A stretch of DNA of 64,000 nucleotides from Gnetum montanum (lineage: Eukaryota; Streptophyta; Gnetopsida; Gnetales; Gnetaceae). Location: the NCBI GenBank assembly GCA_015680685.1, contig MNCI01005835.1, forward strand, positions 322,538 through 386,537, given 5' to 3'. Made by a program: the position numbers and the translations under genes. Every line of letters starts with the position of its first letter. Positions within the stretch are counted from its first letter, which is position 1. Positions 34,313-46,659 of the stretch are shown here, one piece after another. The notes beneath the pieces were generated by a model. It was not told the DNA's origin and searched no databases. It saw only the letters and a list, made by a program, of their open reading frames with translations.

Positions 34313-35379
34313 GTAACCACACCTAAAAATGTATGTAGGTACTAAAAGGGTTAAATGTCATCCACACCAATTCCACGAAACACATAGATGTAAATATCAC
34401 CGATATGAGGTATGAGTTATATGCTACACAAGACACAAGTCAAAAATACATGAACAATGAGATGAGGCGAATTATAGAAGGGATTGCAGAGATCGGGACA
34501 TGAGGTAACTGACCTATGGCATAATGAATCCTAAGTGTAGGGCGTGATTAATGTGTCATTAGCCCGTCGCTCCAAAATCAAGACCAAGTCCATTTCTCTA
34601 ATTAGTGACATCGCATTATTTCATCCAATGATGGACAACCAGAAAAGCACCATGACAACAAGGTGGATGATTACTTGGCATTTTGTCCAAGGGAGGAGTG
34701 TTTTGGAATTACTTGGCAGCATGTTTTTTTTTCCTTTGATTGTTTCTTTGATGTTTTATTTTCTTTTCCTTTTCTTTGCTTTTCTTTTCTTCTTTTAGCC
34801 ACTTTGGCACTTTGTCCTTTCCAACAGTGAACCAGAGAAACCGCCAACCTTCAGGCATGGGTGCATGTCTTTCCAGTGGGACCCCTAGAATAGCATTGAG
34901 GTTCTTTATTGAGCACCTTTATTACTCTTACTCCCATTTTTCATTAGATCTACAAAGATCTTAGTACAACCAGGCTGCATGATAGCACCTATATATGTCA
35001 CCAAAAAGAATCCACAAATCTCCTTAATGTCACATCCTAACCATTCCTTCTTAGTCTATCATTTTTTACTCTAGGCAAGATGAGCACCAAATTTTTTTAA
35101 GTTGTCATGATGACAAGAATATCATCATTCCCAGAGTAGAACCTCTTATTAATAGAATGGGTGGGTGGATGTTGTGGGCTCATTGTCCAAATAATTAATC
35201 ACCTAAGATTTGATAGCATAGAACAACACCTCGACCAACGAGTCACATGAGTGTTTTATTCATAGATGAGGTTACCCATAAAAAGATAAAACAACAAATA
35301 AAAAGATAAAATAAAAAATTGAAAGATGAAGAATTGGAAAACAAAAAATTATAAAATCAAAGAAAATAAGAAACATTTA

Positions 35380-37584
35380 CTAATTATGCTTGTCAGAATA
35401 GAGGGTTTCCCCCATAACTAATCTTTTGAGTATGGCTAGAATTAATAAATGGAAAATTTGGATCCAAGCATTTTGGGAACATTGGAGTTCGATAATATCC
35501 AAACCACTGGGTGTCCTTTTATGTGGTGGTTGGAATGTACCCAAATTGGGGTTCACACACTTGATTAAAGTAAGCATAGTGAGGCAGATTATAAGATGTG
35601 TTCATGTGATAAGGAGCTAACCCACTGTGGCACCCATGATCGTAAGATGGTATGCAAGGATCGACATGTCTTCCTATGTGGCTATATTCATTAGGCCGCA
35701 TGGGTGTTGGAGTGTCACTTGATGGCCCGGATAAAGTAATAGGAGATGTTGAGTTTGAGGATGCAGATGCATCACAATGTTAAACTTGTGCTGAGTTGGA
35801 GGATGCAGTGGTTTCGAAACCATGTTGTCTCTTTCTACGGTCATGCCTAAAGAATGAACACTTTCTATGTTGTCGAGGACCTTCACTGCTGTTGATAGTA
35901 GCAACACAAGTAACGTTTGTGGGTTGGTGCTGTGGTGCAAAACCTTCTGGCACAACTGGTGGTGATGTGGAAGGAGGTGAAGGATGAGAATATTGAGGGT
36001 CAAAAAAAATGTAAGGAACATGAGGTGGTGATCTTGTTGGAAAGGACATAGGTTGATAGTACTCAAGAGAATGATAATGATGAGATGAAGTAAAGGATGT
36101 TGACGTAGTTGGGGAAACAGGATGCTGAACATAATGAACGTTTGGCATCGGAACATATGAAGGGTATTGTCGGTTTAGCAGTGGCCTCCCCCACAACTGG
36201 GGTTTTCACCACTATGGTTGAATACGATATTTTTGTACAAAGTCTAGATGTAACATTCCTCCCCAATGCTCATGTAAATGTGACAAGACTGGGCATTGGC
36301 CTTTGGAGTGATTGTACAAGCAAACATTACATTGATATGTATGATTGGTAGTTGAGCTCCTATTCTTATTGTCTTCAACCCTTCATTCTGATTGTTGCGT
36401 GGTGTCCTATCCTGTTTCTTGATTTGACATAGTGCCACCTCTAATAATGTTGGCATACTCTCCACATTTTTCATGTACCCATTCTGTCATCTTATTAATC
36501 TTTGCCTCAATTTCATCTAGTGATTGTAGTATTGGCAAAGATAGAGATGGTTTCACCTCCTCGAGATGAGTTGATTTCTCATCTTTATGATCATGGACCT
36601 TTGCAAGTTTGAAATTGTGGTCCAGTTTAGAGCTTTCAACATTCTCCCATTTAGCTATTTCTCCTTATTCTTTTGCTACTTGCTTGATAAGCTCTTGGAA
36701 TTGGTGGGTTCATAGCTCATATAGTTGACCTAGGGCATACATCCCTATGGTCTCCCTTGTTTCATTACGGAGCCCATCCATGATGTGATACATTAGCCTT
36801 TCCTTAGAGAACCCATGACCTAGGCATTTGTTAACAAAGAGTAATATCTTTCTAAGGCCATGTTTAAGGGTTCATGTTGTGCTTGTTTCCACTCTTGGAT
36901 TTATCTCCTCAAGGCTGACAATCTTGCATAGGTTTGATATCTTTCAGTGAAGAGTTCTACCATTGTCGGCCAACGTCGAATTGATTTTGGTTTTAAGGAC
37001 ATATACCATACTTTTTCTTGGCCAATGAGTGTTGTAGGAAAGAGCTTAAGTTTTTTCCATCCATTATCAATATTGTTCCATACACAGGCATCATGAAAGG
37101 CTTGTAAATGATGTTGCGAATCTAAATCATAGCCTCTTGAAAACTTGGGAAAGTTGTTTAAATCAAGCTTGGGTAGACGGCTATCCTTGCGATGCCTATG
37201 GGATATTCGAATAGCCTCCTGTATATGCATTAGGCTCTTAGTGGCCAGTAGGGGTTCATCATCACTAGGTAGGTTATGAGTTTGTGAGTTGGAACGATGT
37301 TGTCTTCGTTTATGTTAATGTTCCTGACTTTGCCCATGGGCTTAATTTTTATTTCAACATTGTCCCCTTGAAAGATGATCATCCGTGCCACGACTTGATG
37401 TCAAAGGAGTGTCAGAGTTGGATGACAAGAGTCCTTGAATATTGTTGGGGTGCTCATGAACATAGGGTATCCCTGCATAAGATTGAGTACTCCAAACATT
37501 GTCTTCATCATCATACAATTTGTTAGTTCTCCAATGAATTACCATACTAGTTGTTGCATTACCGTAGTCTTGTGAGAGAGACAT
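35380..37584 (-). pseudogene. gag pseudogene of element C (no protease)
   Basis: Begins MSLSQDYGNATTSM at 37584 and ends KRLVMGETLYSDKHN-stop at 35380. Gag core 37230-36901 reads PKLDLNNFPKFSRGYDLD and WYMSLKPKSIRRWPTMVELF. Zinc knuckle at about 36335-36295: CNVCLYNHSKGQC (CX2CX3HX4C). The Pro-rich C-terminal part (36196-35780) matches D (PPVVPEGFAPQHQPTNVTC). Frameshifts and stops are scattered throughout. No protease. Confidence 0.85.
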
Positions 37585-37697
37585 TGTTGTAAATCATGTA
37601 TGACTTATTTGCAATTACTTTCTTTTTAAAAGATATATCGTCAAGGCTTTGTTACAGCGATCTTGAATGATGTAACTACTCTAAATAACTAGCACCA

Positions 37698-37715
37698 TCC
37701 CTGGAAACGGTGCCA
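37698..37715 (-). other. Primer-binding site of element C (tRNA-Asp, decayed)
   Basis: Minus strand TGGCACCGTTTCCAGGGA, three mismatches to the tRNA-Asp complement, one base from the 5' LTR. Confidence 0.8.
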
Positions 37716-37716
37716 A

Positions 37717-38571
37717 TGATGAGTGGCAAGGTACCTCTACACTCAACCATACGAATACGAGTGTGTAAGCATGATCCGGTTGAACTCCATAGATAGACTA
37801 GTTGTGGTATCTAGATAGTTACACGTTGATCGCAGTTCGCTGTCTTCTCACCTAGACTAGTATTTGCTTATCATGTATGGTTTTGTCTAAAGTGATGTGT
37901 ATGATATGATTTCTAACAGTAGGCTACTCCTAGGGGCAATGGAAGATAATCTTGATTAAACTAATAAGTAATAGGAAATGAAGTCTAAGCTAGCCTAAGT
38001 GCAATGAGCATCCTTCCTTAATCATCGTACGCATCTTAGACCTCATGTACTACTTCTGGGATTACCAAGTGCACATTACTTGAGCACTCCTAAACACGCT
38101 ACTGGGTTACCAAGTAGTTACACTTCAACGTTCGTGATTAAGTTGTACTCATTCCACATTTAACAACAGGAATAGTAAATGACGGTAAAGAAATATTAAC
38201 TAAGAAAATAATAAATAACAATAACAATTAAACAATTAAAAAACTAAGTGAATGCTGCAATGATGGAGTAATCTTGATCTTTATTGCCGATCATGTGTGT
38301 GTCCAAGTGCATCACACTCGAATAAAGGTTCCATACAATTAGAATCATCACACTGTGGGCATGCACTAGGAAAGAACTGAAATGAATTGAAAACTGACAA
38401 AAAGACTCTACACTTATCGACTCCTCCCTTTTCCTATGCACCCAAATATGGTATTTATATGCCTAAACAGGAATCACGATATCGTGTATTCGATATCGTT
38501 ACCTAGGCTATGATATCGCATACCCGATATCAAGAATTTGATATCGGGGCCTGGAAAAACACGATTCATCA
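37717..38571 (-). repeat. 5' LTR of element C
   Basis: 855 bp, TGATGAATCGTG to CACTCATCA on the minus strand. TATA 38452-38459 (112 bp from the start, the same as in its 3' LTR). GATATC array at about 38477-38545. Many sites that read GATATC or CG here read AATATC or CA in the 3' LTR. Confidence 0.9.
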
Positions 38572-39848
38572 CTAAGTATTAGGGTTTTTTTTTGTTTTTC
38601 AGAAACATAAACCATTCTTCATTCTATATTTTAAATGAAAGCCATTTTCATCTAGTTTCTTCCATTCAAAGCTTTTTTCCATTAAAAGTTTCTAGTGAGT
38701 TGGTTCAGTGAGAAGTGAAAATATATGCTAGGCATTTTTGAGCAAGAAAGAAAGCTAATAAAAAGATTTTGAAAGGCCTTACAACATTGTAAGGAATTTT
38801 ATTTTATTTCCTTTTTATGTAGTTACCCTACTTTATTGTAGATTTTGTACTCTTTATGTATGCTTCCTAATTCATCATTACTCTTTTAAAATTTTAATTA
38901 GGATATCAAGACTCTACCAAATTTTTGTCAATTTGGACTTATTTTTAAATGGAAACTTGTATTGTAAACTTGTCTAGATAATTTTTTATCTTTTTGGTGA
39001 ATTTCTAGAATATGTGAAATATTTGCCCAACTTGCTACTCAAATATTTTATGATTATTTTAGATTGTTTTTTTATATAAATAGAATTTTGCAATATTTTT
39101 TGTGGAATTTTATTTATTATTGATTTTTGGCTATTTTGGAAATTTATGGATTTTTGGAACATAATAAAATAATATATATGTGACAAGGTTTACTGAGTTC
39201 ATAGTGGGGACCATAAATCATTTAGATATACTTGTTTAACGGATTAGTGGAGTGTTCGTTAGTAGGATTCACCCCATGGGAATAAGGGTTTGAATAGATT
39301 TTCAACCTTGGATTTTGATTTATAAGTTTATGTGAGGCTAGAAAAATAGCTAAGACCATAGCATTAAGTAGTTGAATTTAGTGGTGTGCAATGATGCATA
39401 GTCCAGACTTATCCTTCTAATGATATGTGTGCCTCGACCATGGAGGATGTTAGTATTGATATTGTTACCAAGACCTAGCTGTGAGTGATTCATATAGTCT
39501 CATGAGGATAATTTGACATTAGTAGTGAGGGTATTCTAATATATGTTGATATATTCCTTTGGCAATGAGGGTATCCAAGACCTATTCTTTGAAGATGCTT
39601 GGATAAAATATATAACATTTGGATTTTATTGGAAAATTTGTGACATCTTTGAACATTAAATAATTAATAGGATAATCCACTATTAGTAGTCAGGTTATCC
39701 AAGACCTTTCAATATATTCCTTTAGCAGTGAGGATGATGAAGATTTATCCTTCAAAGATTCTTAGATAAAATATAAAATATTTAGATTTTTAGAAAATTT
39801 GTAACAATTTCGGACTTTAAAACATTTTTGCATATTTAATTGGAAATT
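38572..39848. other. AT-rich stretch, no genes seen
   Basis: No ORF or transposon end recognised apart from an internal direct repeat at 39551-39830 (listed separately). Confidence 0.5.
39551..39830. repeat. Diverged direct repeat, about 162-bp period
   Basis: 39551-39660 and 39713-39830 both read TATTCCTTTRGCARTGAGG, then AAGATKCTTRGATAAAATATA and a GGAAAATTTGTRAC-like ending. Two copies only; origin unknown. Confidence 0.55.
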
Positions 39849-41125
39849 TATGAGTGGTGGAGCAATCCAACACCCAACCATATAAGTCACAGGTGTCCAC
39901 ACGTGACCTGATCATAATTCGTGGATGAGGCAATGTTAATATGCTAACAATGACTATTGTCTTCCCACATGGAGCTAGTGAAGTCTATGTATATGGTTTA
40001 GCTGACTGTGAGGTATATGATATTTGATGTTATTTGGCCATCATTACTCCTAGTGATCATGGTGAAAATGCAAATGATTTCTAAATCTAAGTGAAATAAG
40101 TAAATGAATCTATCCTAGCCTATGGTGATGAGCATCTGTTCTTGATCTTCTGTACACACCTTGGGCTTTGTGTAATCACTATTGGAATACCAAGAGTTAT
40201 GCCACTAGGTGTGCCAAGCAATAACACTACTATTGGGTTTACCAAGCAAATACACTTAAGTGCTCGAGATCAATTGTACTCATTCTACTTACTAATAACA
40301 GCAACAATAAAGTACATTGAAAAGTAAAACATTAACTAAGAATATAGTATACAAATGCTAAGTGAAAATAGTAAACTAGGAGAATGCTACAATGGTGAGA
40401 AATAGCTTGATCTTTATTTCCAATCACACTTGTGTTTAAGTATAAAATGTTCGAACAAAGATTTTGTTCACTAAGTCACACCACACTACGAGCATTCACA
40501 CTTCTAATTGCTAAGTTTAACTTTGAGAAATAAAACTACAAAAGTCTAGTTACTACTTGGAAAATGAAACTTATGCAGATTGTACGTCCAAGTGTTGTAT
40601 TTATAGGGCTGCACACATTCTAAGATATCGTATCAATGATGATGTAGCATATGCCATGATATCATAATTACTACATCGTTGTTGTGATATCGTTGATGCA
40701 ATATTGTTAATAATGACAAATATGACTTATCATACCCCCACAACTGATTGGAGACTCATCCTTGAGTTAAAACAAAATGAGGATAGAGTCCCTTACAAAA
40801 TTTGAAAGGTAGATTCGACTATTTAGGATTGACTGACCATATGCAAGACACTGAATGGTGCAATGGTATTTTATAAAATTTGACACAAGTTCATGAAAAG
40901 ACAAAACAAAACAAAAACTTGGAACAGCTCGATGTAGATCATGTTCCCAGTGGTGGTGGCTCTTCCATTAATTGCTTCCCCTTGTTGTCAGGCTTCTTTA
41001 ATTAATATTTGTTTAATAGCACCTGAAGCTTCTCCTCCTCCATTCAGAAATCATGTATTGTCCATGCTGATTGAGCAATGTGTGATGGAGCTGGTATGTC
41101 CCATAGACATGGCAGTTGTGGGAAT
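39849..41125 (-). mobile_element. Element G: truncated 3' end of a third C/D-type element
   Basis: LTR-like sequence 39849-40732 in minus orientation: start TGATAAGTCATA, GATATC array about 40620-40700, TATA 40598-40605, AATAAA, and a diverged end resembling CCACTCAT. It is preceded by the polypurine-like CAGTTGTGGGGGTA (40733-40746) and by about 390 bp matching the end of C/D ORF2 (KGKQLMEEPPPLGT at about 40975-40935). The match stops near 41125. The LTR differs greatly from C and D, so this is a separate, older subfamily. Confidence 0.7.
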
Positions 41126-43137
41126 ATCTTTTTCTCTATTGAACCCCAAAATTAGGTCAATTTTAATTAAGTACCTCTAATAAAAGGATACATTTTTATT
41201 AATTTTATGTAATTAATTGCATATTATTAATTATTCAACTAGTGTTTAATTAATGTTTATTTTTTAATTTTAGTTTATTATATTTTAGTTTATTATAGCG
41301 ATAAGTATTAATTTATTATTATTATATTATTATTAGTTTCTTAATTTTTATTACTAGGTTATTTTGGTTTAANTTTATAAAATATAAAAACATTATATTT
41401 TAGAATTAGGTTGGTCTATGTGAGGAAATATCCATGGCCGTGGCAGCATTACAGTTTCCAAATAGGCACCAAAAGATGCAAGGAAAAAATGGGAAAACGT
41501 CAGCAATTACTTAAGGAAAACCAGAGAAATCGTAAGATGTCTTGCAGTACAAAGAGTTGCTTTCATTTCCAGTAGCTGGATAGTCTCTATAGCAGCGGCA
41601 ACCATTTGCTGTCTTTTTGGAATAAGTGCTCAATGCAACAGGATAATAAGAGCTCTTCTCTCGGCTCTGAGTAAGACAACAACACCGATGCTGCTTTGAA
41701 TGGTGAAGAATTTCATCGTACAAGCATAACATCTCAATTGAAAGAGGCCATGGATGTCACATAGTAACCCAGGAATTTGCAGAATGCAATACCAGAGCTA
41801 TCTAAGATAATGATGATGCAAAACGGATTATCTGGACAATCTTGCAGCAGAGAATAATAAAGATTAGGACATGCTGACAAAGTCTTACCACCATAAATTC
41901 AAATATCAAACTCTATTGGAGCTCAATGAGAAGTAAGGTGCATATTACCTGTAATTAGCATTTCTCATCACTCAAACGCCTATTTCATCAATATTACAAG
42001 GACAACAAAACACTGTTGCTGATGAGTAGATTGATTATTTCAAGAACATGCCCACGCAATAGAGCTTGGTCTTGCTTATTTTCACATTCCTGCCAATTCA
42101 CGTCATCCTTGGATGAGCAATGATCCTGGAAGTTGCGTGTGAACCCATGCTGTGATGTCGTCAATGGTGGTGCTGGTATTAGCAAGAGGAGCGGCAGCAT
42201 TCTCTTTCTCTTTTTGCTCACTCCGACATCGGCGTTCTTCTTCCTTGTGGTATCTCCATTCTTGCAGCAGTTTTGCAGTGCTGCCATGACCGCACACGTA
42301 GTGAACCTACGTGTGGAAGTATGCGAGGTGATGCTTCACCGGCTGCCAAAGAAACTGAGTTCCTTCTGGGATGGGATATTGTACACATCAAAATAGCGAT
42401 GAGTAGCAAGAAAATCATGCAAGAACACCAGAAACACCGGTAGCTTATTGTAATGTGTGGAATTGTCACCGCAATCGCTGGACAATTTCTCAGGAGATAC
42501 TCACACAAATGTTTACAACTGTAAGATGCAAACATGCTAATGCAGGAATTTGTATGCTACAAAAGTTTTGCATTATTGCTTCCTAAGGTAATGAGAAATT
42601 TTTGAGATTGTGGGCTGGACTTATGGAGAAATGGTCAAAACAAAATGGTCGACAACACTGCATTCCGTAACAGTTGTGACAACCGCTGGGCATTTTTCCT
42701 TTGTTAACGTTGTTGCGAATGAATGGTGGTGTTTCCGAAGTAGTGCCTAGGTAGGACTGGGTTTTGGAAGTTGTCGTCATGTGCTAAGGCTAATCCCATG
42801 GCCAAATGCGAATTCCAATCTAGGTGGATTGTACGACATGTGGCATAGAGATGGCAGGCGAAAATAACAAAAGTGTAAGCCTTTGTCCAGCAAATGGAGC
42901 AAAAACCTGCTGTAGGAAAAACCACTCTCAGATGACAAAAAAACCAGTGGATACATGAGGGAAACTTAACCATCTTCGACATGATCATCACTCATCTTCA
43001 TGCTAAACAAAGATACGAGGATGCCCAACTTTCAACTTACCCCAATATTAACGGGTATCGGATTCTACCATACCAACCTATTATTAAAATAGTTATTTTT
43101 AATATTTGTAAAGTATAAATAACATTTCAAATTGTAA
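41126..43137. other. Unassigned stretch; possible decayed gene on minus strand
   Basis: 41170-41400 is very AT-rich and includes an N at 41373. 41430-43010 has near-average base composition and several minus-strand ORFs of 60-105 aa. One (42287-41994) is Cys- and Lys-rich with a hydrophobic MLPLLLLIPAPPL segment; one (42535-42218) has a predicted membrane helix. None matches a family I know. It may be a degraded host gene or an unknown repeat. Confidence 0.3.
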
Positions 43138-43656
43138 TGTCGGGGCATAGAAAAAAGAAGATTTTAAGGAAAAAACATTAGGGAAGAGGAGAAGGAATTG
43201 ATACCAAAAAATTCCACATCAAATTAAGATCAATTAATTATTCTTGTGATCTGTTGAGCTTTGCAGCAATTCTTGGAGTCCATTGTCTAACAATCAAAAT
43301 TGTTACATTGTGAAACCAGCAGGGCAGAATTGCGATTTAGGCAAGGCTCTCTTGTGATCTTCAATTATTATTTGTAATTTCAATTTGATTTAATTATTAA
43401 TTTTCATTCTTGAACTTAATTAATGTTAGAAGTTAGGGTGAAAAGTTATGATTATACTTATGAGTGACAGGCATAAGTGTGGAATTTAATTGAATTCAAT
43501 TTTAATTATTTATTGTCTTGATGATTTCTTTAACTTTTTAACCGTTCCTCCACGGGATATGACTCGTGGGTCAATCACACACTAGATGATAATCTCTACA
43601 ATGAAAGAAAAATAAATTTTAAAGGTATCAAACACCAAATTTTTCCTAGCTCGTCA
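43138..43656 (+). repeat. Probable 5' LTR of element E
   Basis: Boundaries inferred from TGTCGGGGCATAG at the start and TAGCTCGTCA at the end, three to four bases before the primer site. 519 bp. No second copy in the window confirms it. Confidence 0.55.
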
Positions 43657-43660
43657 AATT

Positions 43661-43678
43661 TGGCACCACTCGGGAGGT
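43661..43678 (+). other. Degenerate primer-binding site of element E
   Basis: TGGCACCACTCGGGAGGT resembles the tRNA-Asp complement with several changes and one gap. Confidence 0.5.
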
Positions 43679-44202
43679 CGGCAGAGTTAATCATCATCAA
43701 GGGTTCAGTAAGCTTTAATTTTTATTTTTATTTATTTATTTATTAATGAATTTTATTTTATTTTTCCTTTATTTTTGTAATTTAAGAAATGGTTTCTTTT
43801 ACTTGTTTTTCTTGGTTATAGAAAAATAAAAATAAAAATAAAGAAAAATCCAAGGAATTAGCTCCTTTTATCGTACAACCAGCTGAAATCGTTAAAAAAG
43901 TTGTAATTAAAGTTGCAATAGTAGGAGCCATTAAATTAGTTTATAAATTCTTAGGAATGGAGCCCATGAATGTGCCAACGAAGAGTGTTCATGTTAAATG
44001 AAATCAACAAAGCAACCAAGGAAACCTACACAAATTCAATCATTTAGAAGCACTCTTAGCCTTTATAAACATACGAAAGTTAATCAAAACCAAAACCAAG
44101 AACAACCAATACGATCAAGATCTTATTATTCTTTCCCTCAGTGAAATACAACCTAATTTTTCCATAATTTTCAACCCTCTATTTGACATTCCAACTTCAG
44201 CC

Positions 44203-45600
44203 ATGAGTTCAACTACGGGGATAGGATCTCAAAATTTTAATACTACCTCAATATCAACCTATGTGACCACAATAGGAGGTATTACCCAACCAATAAGCAC
44301 TTTGAATATACAAACTCCACCAATAGTAACCTCATTACCAAGTCCTATAGTAACCCCAACAGTAGCTTCAGCTTATACTATGGGATCATCCTCACATCAT
44401 GTGCCTCCTCTATTTTCTTTAGGACCAATTCCTCTCTCTTTCAGTAGTTTGAGTTATAATGTTCAAATTAATCAACCATTCCCAGGACAAACCCTTGGAG
44501 AATTATTAAATCAAAGAACATCAATTATACCTCAGGGCCCATTGGTTTTCCCACAAGTAAGAGATGTAGAGGTTAAAAATATTCACTTATTGTCTATTTT
44601 TAAGGGGACAAATGATGAAGATCCGGTCACTCACATAAGAGAATTTCAAACAACATTAACTATGTTAGCACCTCAAAGTGGGGATAGGACTAAAATGATT
44701 GCTTTCAAATCAACCCTAAAAGACAAAGTTGATTTTTTGGCTACAAACCCTTCGAACACAAATTAGTTCTTAGGATAAGTTTAAAAATGCTTTCCTGTAA
44801 AGATTTCTTTCTAATGATAGGCTATACTCATTAAGAAAGTAATTAATGAGTTTTATGCAACATGAGGATGAGGACTATGAAAGCCCTTGATAGATTTAAA
44901 GGGTTATGTTTAAAAAATCCAAACCATGGCTTCCCAGCTCATCAATTAATCCAAATCTTTGTAGAAGGTTTACTACCCTATTGTAGGCAAAATGTTGACT
45001 TTGCATGTGGGGAAAATATTTTAAATGTGACACCAGAAGATGGTTGGAGAATTATAGATTCATCAATAGACCAAAGTAAACATTGGCCAAAACCCAACAT
45101 TATGCAAGACATGACTCAACAAATGGAACAATTAAATAAAAAAGTCAATGAGTTAACATGATTGATTAAAAAACAAGCTCATGGAATTCAAAGTGAAGCA
45201 TGCAACATTTTTGGTAGTCTCGAACATGACCAAACAACCTACCCAACCTTGTATTATTGTTAAGAGGAAATGTAAGAGTCGGCTAAGGCTTTTCAACAAT
45301 TTAAGAGCCAACCAACAATGAACTTTCCTCAATGACAATTCTACCCACAACAATATCCTCAAAATAATTTTAGGCCATTTAAGAATCCAACTAATGAACA
45401 CTTGGATTAATTCACCCAAAGCCTCACTTCCTTTATAGAAGAAAGTAGACAATTTATGAGTGAAACTAGGACAAGATTTCAGGACTCAACTAAAAACGAA
45501 TTACCATCTCAACCTGAACCTAATCCTACATCTCCAAGAAAAGGAAAAGAGTAATTACATTCCATTACTACAAGGAGTGGAAAAAAAATTAAACCCAAAC
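44203..45600 (+). pseudogene. gag of element E
   Basis: MSSTTGIGSQ at 44203; open to 44766, then stops and frameshifts. Contains LGELLNQRTSIIPQG, LSIFKGTNDEDPVTHIREFQ and, in a shifted frame, FPAHQLIQIFVEGLLPYCRQ, features of Athila-type Gag. The Gln/Asn-rich C-terminal part with TTRSGKKIKPKP follows near 45570. Confidence 0.75.
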
Positions 45601-45929
45601 CCTAAAACAAGGTGAGATTCCAAGAGGTAGAAACACAAGAGGAAATAGAACCACAAGTAGTCAACGAGAAAGATCAACCAACTAGGAAAAAAGAACAACC
45701 ATTACTCTCTAGACAACCAATTTTACCTCCTTTCCCTAAATGATTACAAGAAAACGTCACAACCAAAGCCCATCTTGAAATTTTTTTTAGTAAATTATAC
45801 TTACATATTCCTTTAGAACAAGCAGTAAAAGACACACCACTCTATGCCAAATACTTAAGGGAATTATGCACTAGGAGAAGAAAAGAAAAATTCCTAAACA
45901 AGTTTATTTAGTTGATAACCTTTCTCAAC

Positions 45930-46306
45930 TTATACAAAGACATGAAATTCCTAAATACCAAGATCCAAGAATTCCTACCATTCTAATTAAGATAAATGGA
46001 CAAGAAATTAGGAATGCCCTATTGGATTTAGGAGCTAGTATTAATATTATGCCTCTTGAAATCACTAGATCACTAGATATAGAGGATATAAGAAGAGTAA
46101 ACATGACAATATCATTGGCTGATGGTTCAAGTGTAAAACCCATAGGAATAATAGAAGAATTAATAATAGAGATAGAAAAGGGAAAATACCCAATTGATTT
46201 TGTTGTCCTAGAAGTGAAAGATCCTAATTATTTCCCTATTATATTAGGTAGAACTTGGTTAGCAACAGCTGATGCGGTAATTAATTGTAGATCTGGCCAA
46301 CTTTAA
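45930..46306 (+). pseudogene. aspartic protease of element E
   Basis: ALLDLGASINIMPLEITRSL at about 46020 carries the Athila-type DLGAS active site. YFPIILGRTWLATADAVIN is the ILGRxWL motif. Preceded by a linker with YAKYLRELCTRRRKEKFL typical of Athila. Confidence 0.85.
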
Positions 46307-46659
46307 CTCTCATTTGCAAATATCACTTTTACACTAAATATATATGATAAGGTAAAAGAAGATCATTTAAATATAGACTTGAAGGAGGCAAGAATGCTCT
46401 ACACTCTATCCACTTCAGCAATGGTACAAGATAGGGAAACCTTAGTGTTAAATAATTTTGAGGAAGGACCTTTAGACCCCTTAACTTAGGAACAACAAGA
46501 TCTCCTTGACCAAATTCTAAATCTAGGATCAGGAAACATTGGAGAAATAATTCAACCATCAAATAAAGATTCCTTAGATCTTAAAGAATTACCTAATACG
46601 CTTAAGTATATTTTTCTAGATCAAAATAAGCCCTTAATAATAAACTCCCAACATACTAA

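Larger units (their letters stand above)
14146..38571 (-). mobile_element. Element C: old pol-less LTR element with second ORF, split by B and D
   Basis: Reading right to left: 5' LTR (37717-38571), degenerate tRNA-Asp primer site, gag (37584-35380), spacer, internal palindrome array (about 33957-33890), ORF2 start (33684), insertion of D (24623-33412), rest of ORF2 to 22173, polypurine-like tract, and 3' LTR (21985-21149). The 3' LTR is interrupted by B a few bases from its end. Without B and D the element is about 8.6 kb. The left end is not clean: only TGGCGAG is recognisable before B, and CTAAG (38572-38576) is not repeated there. C is older than both insertions and its LTRs show many CpG-type transitions. 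Confidence 0.85.

Noticed and set aside
41373-41373. Single N taken as an assembly gap
   Set aside because: One ambiguous base only; sequence on both sides is continuous and no boundary lies there.
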